The notes below the pieces were generated by a model. The model was not told where the DNA came from. It saw only the letters and a program-made list of their open reading frames with translations, and made no database searches. Positions 6,591 through 14,930 of a DNA stretch of 33,390 bases are shown one piece after another (positions within the stretch are counted from its first letter, which is position 1; each line of letters starts with the position of its first letter). Made by a program: the position numbers and the translations under genes. Origin of the DNA: Flavobacteriaceae bacterium (GTDB lineage: Bacteria > Bacteroidota > Bacteroidia > Flavobacteriales > Flavobacteriaceae); the NCBI GenBank assembly GCA_002700465.1, contig PADT01000013.1, forward strand, positions 1 through 33,390, in the 5' to 3' direction.

Positions 6591-6609
6591 ATAAACTAGT
6601 TTATATTTG
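6591..6609 (+). promoter_or_regulatory. Promoter -7 box with overlapping 14-bp palindrome
   Basis: TATATTTG at 6602-6609 fits the Bacteroidota -7 consensus and is 16 bp before the ATG at 6626. A perfect palindrome, ATAAACTAGTTTAT (6591-6604), overlaps its first three bases, so a bound protein would block the promoter. The winged-helix regulator encoded by the second gene of this pair is a candidate ligand. The -33 region shows only TTT, not TTG. In such AT-rich DNA the palindrome could be chance. Confidence 0.5.
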
Positions 6610-6625
6610 TACTTTAAAAAATATT

Positions 6626-7195
6626 ATGACAAAAGAAGAACAATTAAGTATTATTAATGATACAATTAAGAAGACTAAATATAATTTAAAACCTCTTGGA
6701 TATAATCTTGTCTTTTGGGGTGTTTTGATAATTACAATGAGCTTATTTCATTACTTTTTTCCCCAGATAGTTCAAATCACTTATTACTCCTCTTTAATAT
6801 ATTGGGTAGCTATTCCATTACTTGGAATGGTTTATACAACCTATTATAATATAAATTCAGGAAATAAATTGGGATATGAAACGCAACTAGGAAGAGTCAT
6901 TAGAATTATATGGGCGGTTTTTGGATTGTCTTGGATTTCAATAGTTGTTCTAAATCTATTGCATGATGCCAATCCAGTTCAAGACATATTATTTTTGTTA
7001 AGTACAGTTTTAATTATGTCTGGAGTTATAATAAGATTCAAACCCGTTACTTTCGGTGGTGTAGGATTATTAATTTTTACTATTTACACATATTATGTTC
7101 CTGATATTAATTTTCTTTTAGTAAATGTAGTTGGAATTACTTTTGGAATGTTGATCCCTGGTTTAGCTCTTTATCTTCTGAAAAAAGATGAATAA
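6626..7195 (+). CDS. Multi-pass membrane protein next to a winged-helix regulator
   Basis: This 189-residue protein begins with a cytoplasmic segment (TKEEQLSIINDTIKKTKYNL) followed by about six helices: residues 27-45, 55-72, 89-107, 119-135, 140-157 and 161-184. It ends KKDE. No catalytic motif is visible. It resembles unnamed Bacteroidota membrane proteins paired with small ArsR/MarR-like or HTH_34-type regulators, here the next gene, which it overlaps by 8 bp. The pairing suggests a two-gene unit in which the regulator controls, or is controlled by, the membrane protein. I cannot give a function. It has its own TAnnTTTG promoter, so it need not belong to the PspC operon. Confidence 0.75.
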   Translation: MTKEEQLSIINDTIKKTKYNLKPLGYNLVFWGVLIITMSLFHYFFPQIVQITYYSSLIYWVAIPLLGMVYTTYYNINSGNKLGYETQLGRVIRIIWAVFGLSWISIVVLNLLHDANPVQDILFLLSTVLIMSGVIIRFKPVTFGGVGLLIFTIYTYYVPDINFLLVNVVGITFGMLIPGLALYLLKKDE

Positions 7196-7475
7196 GGAGA
7201 CAGAAAAATTACTGTTTAATCCTATTAGACTTAAAACAATATCTTTTTTGATGACTGTAGAGACGTGTACTTTTAAGGCACTTCTTAATGTTACCGCCTC
7301 TAGTAAAGGAAATTTAAGTGTTCAATTAAAGAAGTTAAATGAGGCAGGATTAATAAATATTGAAAAGTATTTTCAAAAAAGCTATCCTACAACAGATTAC
7401 TCAATAACAAAAAAAGGAAAGGATTCATTTGAAGAGTTTTATAAACAACTAATATCCCTACAAATAAAAAAGTAA
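7188..7475 (+). CDS. Winged-helix transcriptional regulator (HTH_34/MarR-like)
   Basis: This 95-residue single-domain winged-helix protein has helix 1 FNPIRLKTISFLM, a helix-turn-helix with CTFKALLNVTASSKGNLSVQLKKLNEAGLI, and a wing ending in SYPTTDYSITKKGKDSFEEF. This is the layout of small regulators that bind DNA as dimers (PF13601-like). It overlaps the preceding membrane-protein gene by 8 bp, so the two are translated together. The palindrome at 6591-6604 over the promoter of the pair is a candidate operator. The downstream MacB-like cassette, 118 bp away, could also be a target, but nothing in the sequence proves this. Confidence 0.85.
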   Translation: MNKETEKLLFNPIRLKTISFLMTVETCTFKALLNVTASSKGNLSVQLKKLNEAGLINIEKYFQKSYPTTDYSITKKGKDSFEEFYKQLISLQIKK

Positions 7476-7593
7476 AGTAAACATTACATTATGAATAATT
7501 TTTATAAATTTGGATACCCAAAAAATTTAAAATTAAATACCAATTAAACTTTGGGCACATTTATTGATCTAAATATGGTAACAACTAACAATT

Positions 7594-8286
7594 ATGATTA
7601 AAATAAACGACTTACATAAGTCCTATAAAATGGGCTCAAACTCTTTGCACGTTTTAAAAGGAATTAATTTTGATGTTGAAGAGGGTGAACTTGTAGCGAT
7701 TATGGGATCATCAGGATCTGGTAAATCAACCCTTTTAAATATTCTTGGGATGTTGGACTTATTAGATAAAGGTTCGTATGATTTAGATGGGGTACCGATA
7801 AAAGATTTAGATGAAACCAAAGCAGCTAATTATAGAAATAAATTCTTAGGATTTGTATTTCAATCTTTTAATTTGATTAATTATAAAACTGCACTTGAAA
7901 ACGTAACACTTCCTTTATATTATCAGGGAGTCAAAAGAAAAGAAAGAGAAGCATTAGCATTAGAATATTTAGATAATGTCGGTTTAAAAGAATGGGCTAC
8001 TCATTTACCAAGTGAATTATCTGGTGGACAAAAACAAAGAGTTGCAATTGCTCGGGCACTTGTATCTAAACCAAAAGTTTTATTAGCTGATGAGCCAACA
8101 GGTGCTTTAGATTCGACAACTTCCAAGGAGGTTATGGCTTTAATACAAGAAATAAACAAAAATGGTAAAACAATTTTAATTGTAACTCACGAGGAAGATA
8201 TTGCTAAAATGTGTTCTAGAATAGTAAGGTTAAAAGACGGAATTATTGTTGAAGACAAAAAAAATAAAATGCAAAAAGCTATTTAA
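7594..8286 (+). CDS. ABC transporter ATP-binding protein, MacB/LolD type
   Basis: This 230-residue ATPase energises the export cassette. All motifs are intact: Walker A GSSGSGKS (38-45), Q-loop Gln90 (FVFQSFNL), signature LSGGQ (142-146), Walker B KVLLADEPTG (Asp166, Glu167), D-loop ALD and H-loop His199 (VTHEED). The length and the FVFQSFNLI and DEPTGALDS segments place it with MacB/LolD/FtsE-like mechanotransmission ATPases rather than importers. It is the first gene of a five-gene cassette; the first permease begins directly after its stop. The 118 bp upstream hold a weak promoter-like AAACTTTG (7546-7553), one base off TAnnTTTG. Confidence 0.95.
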   Translation: MIKINDLHKSYKMGSNSLHVLKGINFDVEEGELVAIMGSSGSGKSTLLNILGMLDLLDKGSYDLDGVPIKDLDETKAANYRNKFLGFVFQSFNLINYKTALENVTLPLYYQGVKRKEREALALEYLDNVGLKEWATHLPSELSGGQKQRVAIARALVSKPKVLLADEPTGALDSTTSKEVMALIQEINKNGKTILIVTHEEDIAKMCSRIVRLKDGIIVEDKKNKMQKAI

Positions 8287-9519
8287 ATGTTTAGTAGAGA
8301 CCGTTGGCTAGAAATATTTGAAACTATTAGAAAGAATAAGCTTAGAACTTTTCTATCTGGTTTTACTGTGGCTTTAGGAATTTTAATTTTTGTCGTATTG
8401 TTTGGTTTTGGAAATGGTCTTAAAAATACTTTTGACAAATTTTTCAAGGATGATGCTTTAAACACTATGTGGGTAAGACCTAGCAGAACTTCTAAACCAT
8501 ACATGGGCTATGAAGCTAATAGAAGAATAGAATTGATTAATGCTGATCTTGAAGACGTCTCTAAAAGATTTGAATTTTATATCGAAGGAATAACTCCCAG
8601 GATATCCTTTAGCGGGACTGTGGGATACAAGTTAGAATCTAATAATTATCCAATAAGAGGAGTTGGTCCATCTCATAAAAATAATGAGATGACCATTATG
8701 ATGAAAGGAAGATTTATTAATGGGTTAGATGTTGATAATAAAGAGCGAAACGTAGTTATTGGAAGACTAGTTGAACAGGACTTATTCAAAGACGATGATG
8801 CTATTGGTAAATTTATATCAGGTGGAGGAAGATCTTGGAAAGTAGTTGGTGTTTTTCAAGATGATGGTGGAGACAATGAAGAAAGAATTATTTATGCACC
8901 TTACACCACAATTCAAATGATTCAAAAAGGTACCGACGATATTGGTCAAATGATTATTTCGTATAAACCTGAAATTGGATATGCAGGAGCTGTTGCGTTT
9001 GAAAAACAATTAAAAAAATATTTAAAGCAAAAAAAGTTTATTGATCCAACTGATCCAAGAGGCCTTTTTATTAGAAGTGCAGCTTCAGACCTCAAAGAAA
9101 ATGATCAATTTACATCTGTTTTGCAATATATCATATCATTTGTAGGGATTGGAACTCTTTTAGCTGGAATAATAGGGATTTCAAATATTATGGTTTTTGT
9201 TGTTAAAGAAAGAACCAAAGAGCTTGGTGTAAGAAAAGCAATAGGAGCTACTCCAAAATCAATTGTAGGCATGATATTACATGAGGCAATTTTTATTACT
9301 ACTATTTCCGGATACTTTGGTTTATTTGTAGGAATTGCTTTTTTAAATTTTATAGGTGATAAATTAGAAGAAGATTATTTTATAACTAACCCATATATAG
9401 ATTTTTCAACAGGTGTATCAGCTACTATTTTATTAATAGCATTTGGAGCTTTTGCAGGCTATTTACCTGCAAAAAGAGCAGCGAGTATAAAACCCATAGA
9501 AGCCTTAAGAGACGATTGA
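8287..9519 (+). CDS. MacB-like ABC transporter permease, first of two
   Basis: This 410-residue permease of the MacB/FtsX superfamily starts at the base after the ATPase stop. It has a cytoplasmic amphipathic N-terminus (WLEIFETIRKNKLRTFL), helix 1 (about 24-42), a large periplasmic MacB_PCD domain (about 45-275) and three C-terminal helices. Between helices 2 and 3 lies the coupling segment VKERTKELGVRKAIGATP that contacts the ATPase, and the protein ends PAKRAASIKPIEALRDD. Both are family hallmarks. It is paralogous to the next gene, so the transporter is probably a heterodimer of the two permeases with two copies of the ATPase. The cassette likely exports a peptide, lipid or toxic compound; the substrate cannot be read from the sequence. 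Confidence 0.94.
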   Translation: MFSRDRWLEIFETIRKNKLRTFLSGFTVALGILIFVVLFGFGNGLKNTFDKFFKDDALNTMWVRPSRTSKPYMGYEANRRIELINADLEDVSKRFEFYIEGITPRISFSGTVGYKLESNNYPIRGVGPSHKNNEMTIMMKGRFINGLDVDNKERNVVIGRLVEQDLFKDDDAIGKFISGGGRSWKVVGVFQDDGGDNEERIIYAPYTTIQMIQKGTDDIGQMIISYKPEIGYAGAVAFEKQLKKYLKQKKFIDPTDPRGLFIRSAASDLKENDQFTSVLQYIISFVGIGTLLAGIIGISNIMVFVVKERTKELGVRKAIGATPKSIVGMILHEAIFITTISGYFGLFVGIAFLNFIGDKLEEDYFITNPYIDFSTGVSATILLIAFGAFAGYLPAKRAASIKPIEALRDD

Positions 9520-9520
9520 T

Positions 9521-10786
9521 ATGAAAAGATTATTTGATAAAGACACTTGGCAAGAGATTTTTGGTTCAATCCAAAAAAACAAAATAAGAACTATTATCAC
9601 AATGATTGGAGTCTTATGGGGTATCTTTATTTACATTGCTCTTTCTGGTTCTTCAAAGGGACTTGACAATGGTTTTGAAAGACAATTTCAGTCTATAGCT
9701 TCTAATAGTATTTTTGTTTGGGCCCAATCTACAAGTCTTCCTTACGCTGGTTATAAATCTGAGAGAAACATAATACTAAAAATTCAAGACGCAGAAGTTT
9801 TAAAAAAGCAAGTCAAAAACATAAAGTTTATAGCTCCAAGAATTGTCGCTGGTGTTTTTGGTGATCAAGGTGGAAGTATTGTTAGAGGAACAAAAACAGG
9901 AACATATTCAGTCTATGGAGAGTACCCAGAATATATAAAAATTGCTACCTCAAAAATTTATGATGGAGGGAGGTTTATAAACCAATCAGATATTGAAGAT
10001 GATAGGAAAGTTTGTGTTATTGGTGAAAGAACTCAATTAGAACTTTTTGAAGACGACGAGGATCCAATAGGAAAATTTATTAGTATAAATAAAATTAATT
10101 TTAGAGTTGTTGGAGTTCACAAATTTGTTCAAGGTGGAGGTTTTGGTGACGATGGGGATATTTACATACCATTTACAACTTTTAAAAAAATATTTAATAC
10201 AGGTGATAGAGTTGGGTTTTTTATGATTGCTGCTGATGAAGATGCCGATGGAGTTAAAGTTGAAAAGGATATTAAGGCAACATTAAAACAAATTCATAAA
10301 ATTGATCCAAATGATGAAAGAGCTATCGGAGGGTTTAATTTAGGAGAGATATTTAGAAAGACCATGAACTTTGCTAATGGTTTAACATTTTTATCCTTAG
10401 TAGTTGGTATAGCCACAATTTTAGCAGGAATCATAGGTATTGGAAACATATTACTTATTTCAGTAAAAGAAAGAACTAAAGAAATTGGAATTAGAAGAGC
10501 ATTAGGAGCTACACCTGCTGAAGTAAGGTCTCAAATCATTTTAGAATCTGTTTTTTTGACAATACTGGCTGGAGTGATTGGAATAATTTTAGGAGCATTA
10601 GTTTTATATGGAATTAATGCAGCTACTATGGATCAAACTGATTTTCCATATACCAATCCTACCGTTCCAATACCATATGTTCTTGGAGCTTTAGCTTTAA
10701 TGGTATTGCTTGGAACACTAATAGGAATCATACCAGCTCAAAGAGCTGTTAGCATAAAACCAATTGACGCATTAAGAGAAGAATAA
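9521..10786 (+). CDS. MacB-like ABC transporter permease, second of two
   Basis: This 421-residue paralogue of the preceding permease has the same layout: N-terminal DTWQEIFGSIQKNKIRTII, helix 1 (about 25-43), a periplasmic MacB_PCD domain, then three helices with the coupling segment VKERTKEIGIRRALGATPAE and the end PAQRAVSIKPIDALREE. It lies 1 bp after the first permease. The periplasmic domains of the two differ considerably, while the coupling loop and C-terminal ends are nearly alike, as expected for two permeases working with one ATPase. The adaptor gene follows after 25 bp. Confidence 0.94.
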   Translation: MKRLFDKDTWQEIFGSIQKNKIRTIITMIGVLWGIFIYIALSGSSKGLDNGFERQFQSIASNSIFVWAQSTSLPYAGYKSERNIILKIQDAEVLKKQVKNIKFIAPRIVAGVFGDQGGSIVRGTKTGTYSVYGEYPEYIKIATSKIYDGGRFINQSDIEDDRKVCVIGERTQLELFEDDEDPIGKFISINKINFRVVGVHKFVQGGGFGDDGDIYIPFTTFKKIFNTGDRVGFFMIAADEDADGVKVEKDIKATLKQIHKIDPNDERAIGGFNLGEIFRKTMNFANGLTFLSLVVGIATILAGIIGIGNILLISVKERTKEIGIRRALGATPAEVRSQIILESVFLTILAGVIGIILGALVLYGINAATMDQTDFPYTNPTVPIPYVLGALALMVLLGTLIGIIPAQRAVSIKPIDALREE

Positions 10787-10811
10787 ACAGAATAACAATT
10801 AATTATATAAC

Positions 10812-11939
10812 ATGAAATATTTAAAATACATAGGAATTGCTGCCCTTATTGGGGGAGTTTTATTTGCAACTGCTTTTTTTATTAAATCCAATAGCACGTC
10901 ATCTATTGTCTACGATACTCAGACTTTAATTACAGCTACAATTGAAGATAAAATTGTTGCAACTGGAAAAGTTTTGCCAGAAGATGAGGTAAATATAGTT
11001 CCACAAATTGCAGGAATAATTCAAGAGATTTTAGTTGAAGAAGGTGATGAACTTTCTGCTGGAGATTTAATTGCAAGAATTAAAGTAGTTCCTAACGAAC
11101 AGACACTTAATAGTGCAGAAGGTAGAGTGAAGAGCGCACAAATAGTATTAAAAAATTCTAAAATTGAGTTTGAAAGAAATAAAGCACTATTTTCTAAAGA
11201 AATTATTTCTGAGCAAGATTTTAATTCCGTAACACTTAGGTATAATCAAGACATGCAAAATTTGTCTAATGCTAAAAGTGATTTACAAATAATTAAATTA
11301 GGATCATCTGGAGGATCTACAATTACAAATACAAATGTTAGAGCTACTGTTTCAGGAACAATTTTAGAAATTCCTGTAAAGGAAGGAGATCAAGTAATTC
11401 AAGCCAATACATTTAATGCAGGTACTACAATAGCTACTATAGCTGATCTAGATAAAATGATTTTTGAAGGTCAGGTTGATGAAGGTGAGGTCGGAAAACT
11501 TTCAGTTGATATGCCACTAATAATAACATTAGGAGCAATTGAGGGAAAGGAGTATGAGGCTAAGCTTAAATTAATATCACCAAAAGGTACTGAAGTAGGA
11601 GGAGCAATTCAATTTAAAATTGAAGGAGAAGTTTACTTAGATGATGAGTATGTAATAAGAGCTGGCTACAGTGCAAATGCTTCGATAGTTTCGGAAAGAA
11701 AAGTCGACGTAATTGCAATTAGCGAGGCCTTACTGCAATATGATTCAAAAACTAAAAAACCATATGTAGAAATTGAAACTTCCAATCAAAAATTTAAAAG
11801 ACAAGATGTTAAATTAGGTATTTCTGATGGAGTTAATGCAGAGTTAATTTCGGGAGTTTCAAAAACTGATAAAATTAAAGTTTGGAATAAAACTGAACCA
11901 GATAAAAGAGGTGAGGTAGAAGACAATGGATGGAATTAG
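10812..11939 (+). CDS. Periplasmic adaptor (HlyD/RND membrane fusion family) of the MacB-like pump
   Basis: This 375-residue adaptor links the inner-membrane permeases to the outer-membrane channel. It has an N-terminal anchor (about residues 4-24). The first lipoyl half-motif is near residues 52-95 (GKVLPEDEVNIVPQIAGIIQ, then VEEGDELSAGDLIARI). A helical hairpin with coiled-coil character follows at about 98-165 (LNSAEGRVKSAQIVLKNSKIE). The second lipoyl half is near 175-215 (RATVSGTILEIPVKEGDQVI), then beta-barrel and membrane-proximal domains. This order is typical of MacA-like proteins. It follows the permeases and overlaps the longest possible TolC frame by 14 bp, although the preferred TolC start lies 22 bp downstream of its stop. 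Confidence 0.94.
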   Translation: MKYLKYIGIAALIGGVLFATAFFIKSNSTSSIVYDTQTLITATIEDKIVATGKVLPEDEVNIVPQIAGIIQEILVEEGDELSAGDLIARIKVVPNEQTLNSAEGRVKSAQIVLKNSKIEFERNKALFSKEIISEQDFNSVTLRYNQDMQNLSNAKSDLQIIKLGSSGGSTITNTNVRATVSGTILEIPVKEGDQVIQANTFNAGTTIATIADLDKMIFEGQVDEGEVGKLSVDMPLIITLGAIEGKEYEAKLKLISPKGTEVGGAIQFKIEGEVYLDDEYVIRAGYSANASIVSERKVDVIAISEALLQYDSKTKKPYVEIETSNQKFKRQDVKLGISDGVNAELISGVSKTDKIKVWNKTEPDKRGEVEDNGWN

Positions 11940-11961
11940 ACAATTAAAATCTAAAATAATT

Positions 11962-13380
11962 ATGAAAAAATTTGTAATAATATTTTTGGCTGTATTGTAT
12001 TCTGGGAATCAATATTCACAAGAACCATGGACTTTAGAAGCATGCGTGAATAGAGCTTTAGAAATGAATATTTCAATTAAACAATCTCAATTAGAATATG
12101 CAGGTTCAGAAATAGATAAAAAAGGTGCTATTGGAAACTTTCTTCCAAACATTAATATTGGAAGTAGTCATTCTTGGAATGTTGGCTTAAATCAAAATAT
12201 CACAACTGGTCTTTTAGAAAATTTTACAACTCAATTTTCTTCAATGAATCTAAATTTAAATGTTAATTTATATAATGGGTTACAAAATGTAAAAAGATTA
12301 CACAGGGCTAATCTAGCTATTCTAGCAAGTCAATATCAACTAGAGGATATGACAGAAAATGTTGCTCTTAGAGTGGCAAATTCATATTTACAGATACTGT
12401 TTAGTAAAGAGTCTTTAGCTGTGCAAAAGTTACAATTGGAAATAACTAAAAAAGAGTTAACCAGAGTAAAAGAATTAGTAGATGGCGGAGTTGTTCCAAA
12501 AGGAGATGTATATGAAATTGAAGCCAATTTAGCTTCTCAAGAAAAAAATGTTGTTGATGCTCAAAATGCATATTTTCTTTCAAAAATTGCTCTTGCTCAG
12601 CTCATACTAATTGACGATTATGAAAACTTTGAAATTGCCAATGAGTCCTATGATATTCCCATTGCCAATATTTTAAATAAAACAGCGACTGAAATATTTA
12701 ATTATGCAGTTGGAAATAAAAAGGATATAAAGATTAGCGAAACAAATGTAGAGATTGCTAAAAAAGATCTAGAGCTTTCTAAGTCGTTATTACAACCAAG
12801 ACTATCCGCATTTTATTCTTACAGTACAAGAATCGGTTATAGTGATAGAGTAGTTCCAACTGGCGAATTTGGAACAAGTACTATTGGTTTTGTTGAGAGC
12901 ACAAACGAAAAAGTTATTGCACCCTTTCCAATTTATAAAAGTGAAAAACCATTATCTTTTTCTGAACAATTTGATTTGAATGCTGGTCAAAACTTTGGAC
13001 TTAGTCTTTCTATTCCAATTTTAAATAATTTATCTAATAGAACAAACGTCGATAGAACTAAAGTAAATATTTTAAGAAGTATTAATTCTTTAGAGCAAAA
13101 AAAATTAGATTTAGAAAACACAGTAAATCAATCTTATAATGATGCTAAAGGCGCTTATAAAGCTTATGTGGCTTCTCAGAAATTAGTTAAAGCTAGAAAT
13201 TCAGCTTTTGAGTATGCACAAAGCAAATTCGAAGTTGGAGCTATGAACTCATTTGATTTTACTCAGGCAAAACAGAGATTTGAATTAGCACAGTCTGAAC
13301 TCATTAGAACTAAATACGATTATATTTTTAAGCTTAAAGTATTAGAATTTTATTTTGGAGTTCCAATTTCGGTAAATTAA
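11962..13380 (+). CDS. TolC-like outer membrane efflux protein
   Basis: This outer-membrane channel of the MacB-like pump has 472 residues from the ATG at 11962. I prefer this start because it gives a clean signal peptide (MKKFVIIFLAVLYSGNQYSQ). The in-frame ATG at 11926 would add 12 charged residues before it and overlap the adaptor gene. Two OEP repeats are visible: the first starts WTLEACVNRALEMNISIKQS and has a GGVVPKGDVYEIEANLASQ segment; the second starts near NYAVGNKKDIKISETNVEIA and has a FEVGAMNSFDFTQAKQRFELA segment. Each repeat is two long helices plus barrel strands. The stop is immediately followed by the tsaB start with no spacer (TAAATG). Confidence 0.93.
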   Translation: MKKFVIIFLAVLYSGNQYSQEPWTLEACVNRALEMNISIKQSQLEYAGSEIDKKGAIGNFLPNINIGSSHSWNVGLNQNITTGLLENFTTQFSSMNLNLNVNLYNGLQNVKRLHRANLAILASQYQLEDMTENVALRVANSYLQILFSKESLAVQKLQLEITKKELTRVKELVDGGVVPKGDVYEIEANLASQEKNVVDAQNAYFLSKIALAQLILIDDYENFEIANESYDIPIANILNKTATEIFNYAVGNKKDIKISETNVEIAKKDLELSKSLLQPRLSAFYSYSTRIGYSDRVVPTGEFGTSTIGFVESTNEKVIAPFPIYKSEKPLSFSEQFDLNAGQNFGLSLSIPILNNLSNRTNVDRTKVNILRSINSLEQKKLDLENTVNQSYNDAKGAYKAYVASQKLVKARNSAFEYAQSKFEVGAMNSFDFTQAKQRFELAQSELIRTKYDYIFKLKVLEFYFGVPISVN

Positions 13381-14058
13381 ATGTCATTTATTCTAAATAT
13401 AGAATCCTCTTCAACTAACTGTTCTGTTTCATTAACAAAAAATGGTGATTTAATTTCTATAAAGGAAAACAATGATGAAAAATATTCTCATTCAACAAAA
13501 CTTCATTCTTTTATAAATGAAGTTATTAGCGATTCAAAAATAACTATTAACGAACTATCAGCGATAGCAGTAAGTAAGGGCCCTGGATCTTATACTGGAT
13601 TGAGAATAGGTGTAGCTGCTGCTAAAGGATTATGTTTTTCATTAGACATTCCATTAATATCAGTTTCAACTCTTCTTATTTTATCAAAACAAATTAAAAT
13701 TAGTTCAGGATTAATACTACCAGTTTTAGACGCAAGAAGAAATGAAGTTTATTCAGCTATTTATGATGCCAATTACAAATTAGTTAAGAAAGAATCCCCT
13801 AAACTAATTGACTCTAAGTCATTTGAGAATTTTTCGAATGATAATCAGTTATATTTTATAGGAAGTGGTCAGCAAAAATGCAGAGAGCTAATAAAATCTA
13901 ACAATAATCTGATTTTTCATAATAATGAATCCTTACCTTCATCAAAAGAAATGGCAGACATTTCTTATCAAAAGTTTATAAGTTCTGATTTTGAAGATCT
14001 TGCTTATTTTGAACCAGCTTATTTAAAGAATTTTATTTTAGATAGCGTTAACCGTTAA
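13381..14058 (+). CDS. tsaB: TsaB, tRNA threonylcarbamoyladenosine (t6A37) complex dimerisation subunit
   Basis: This 225-residue ASKHA-fold protein (YeaZ/TsaB) works with TsaD and TsaE to put threonylcarbamoyl on A37 of ANN-decoding tRNAs. Seen in the sequence are the N-terminal phosphate-1 loop IESSSTNCSVSL and the TsaB hallmark SKGPGSYTGLRIGVAAAKGLCF (residues about 64-85), followed by PVLDARRNEVYSAIY. The length is usual for the family. The start abuts the TolC stop, so it is likely read from the same transcript. The 3' end overlaps the convergent nfu gene by 11 bp. Confidence 0.95.
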   Translation: MSFILNIESSSTNCSVSLTKNGDLISIKENNDEKYSHSTKLHSFINEVISDSKITINELSAIAVSKGPGSYTGLRIGVAAAKGLCFSLDIPLISVSTLLILSKQIKISSGLILPVLDARRNEVYSAIYDANYKLVKKESPKLIDSKSFENFSNDNQLYFIGSGQQKCRELIKSNNNLIFHNNESLPSSKEMADISYQKFISSDFEDLAYFEPAYLKNFILDSVNR

Positions 14059-14929
14059 CAGCATTAACCTCAGATATTTTTCCAGGTAACATGTCTTTTA
14101 ACATAGTTTCAATACCACTCTTTAATGTAACTGTCGAGGAAGGACATCCACTACACGCACCTTGAAGAATTACATTAACTTTTTGAGTATTAGCATCATA
14201 AGATTCGAACAGAATATTACCACCATCGGATGCAACAGCCGGTTTAATATTTTCATCGATAATTTTAATGATTTCTTTTGAAACGTCATCAAACTCAATA
14301 TTTGAATTTGTTTTTACATTATTTTTAACTCTGTCCTCAAAAACGATAGTATTATTATCTTGGATAAATGATCGAATAAATTCTCTAACATCCATTACAT
14401 TTTCGTCCCAATTGTTTCCTGGGTTTTGAATTAATGAAACAAAATTGAAATCAAAGAAAACTTCTTTTACAAACTCAAAACCAAATAAAGATTTAGCAAG
14501 TGGAGAGTCTTTAGTTTCATCAATTGATTTAAATTCAAATACATCCTCTACAATTTTTTTATTTACTACAAATTTCATGGCATTTGGGTTGGGAGTACTT
14601 TCAGCATATACAGTAACAGGCGAAACTGTTTTTATTTCATTTTTACTCACTAAGCCCCCTTTGTTCAAAAATTCTTCTAATTGTGAACAAAGCTCTTCTT
14701 GGACATCTTCCCATTTTAATATATTTAGCTTTTCTATATAAACTGAATGTTTATTTAGGGTAACCTTTTTTATGAATGGCAAGTAAAATATTTGCTGTAT
14801 TAATGGAAATTCTATAGTCTCTTCAATTTTATTAAATTCAATTCTCTTTTCAGATAAAAATATGTTTGAATAAAATTCAAGTTCTTCTTCTCTACTGGTT
14901 TCCTTAAATTTAATTATATGTTTTTCCAT
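14048..14929 (-). CDS. Nfu-type iron-sulfur cluster carrier protein
   Basis: This 293-residue protein carries or delivers Fe-S clusters. The C-terminal NifU domain (about 215-290) has DGGNILFESYD and the cluster-binding CxxC, Cys259 and Cys262, in QGACSGCPSSTVTLKSGIE. A Nfu N-terminal domain at about 107-195 starts AESTPNPNAMKFVVNK and is typical of Nfu1-like proteins. Ahead of it, residues 1-95 (HIIKFKETSREEELEFYSN through FIKKVTLNKHSVYIEK) look like a second, degenerate copy of that N-domain: a region ending in a hydrophobic pair plus a V-x-x-x-x-x-S-V-x-I strand, as in the intact copy. It starts 1 bp after the murI stop and is co-transcribed with it. Confidence 0.92.
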   Translation of the reverse strand: MEKHIIKFKETSREEELEFYSNIFLSEKRIEFNKIEETIEFPLIQQIFYLPFIKKVTLNKHSVYIEKLNILKWEDVQEELCSQLEEFLNKGGLVSKNEIKTVSPVTVYAESTPNPNAMKFVVNKKIVEDVFEFKSIDETKDSPLAKSLFGFEFVKEVFFDFNFVSLIQNPGNNWDENVMDVREFIRSFIQDNNTIVFEDRVKNNVKTNSNIEFDDVSKEIIKIIDENIKPAVASDGGNILFESYDANTQKVNVILQGACSGCPSSTVTLKSGIETMLKDMLPGKISEVNAVNG

Positions 14930-14930
14930 T

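Noticed and set aside
7491-7547. 18-codon frame upstream of the ABC ATPase
   Set aside because: Short, AT-driven composition with no hydrophobic or other pattern, and not coupled to a gene. Nothing supports translation.
7517-7555. CCCAAA/TTTGGG inverted repeat before the ABC cassette
   Set aside because: Six-base arms with a loop of about 27 bases make a weak hairpin. Chance is likely in this composition.
11926-11961. 12-residue N-terminal extension of the TolC-like protein
   Set aside because: It places charged residues before a normal signal peptide and overlaps the adaptor gene. The ATG at 11962 is better.
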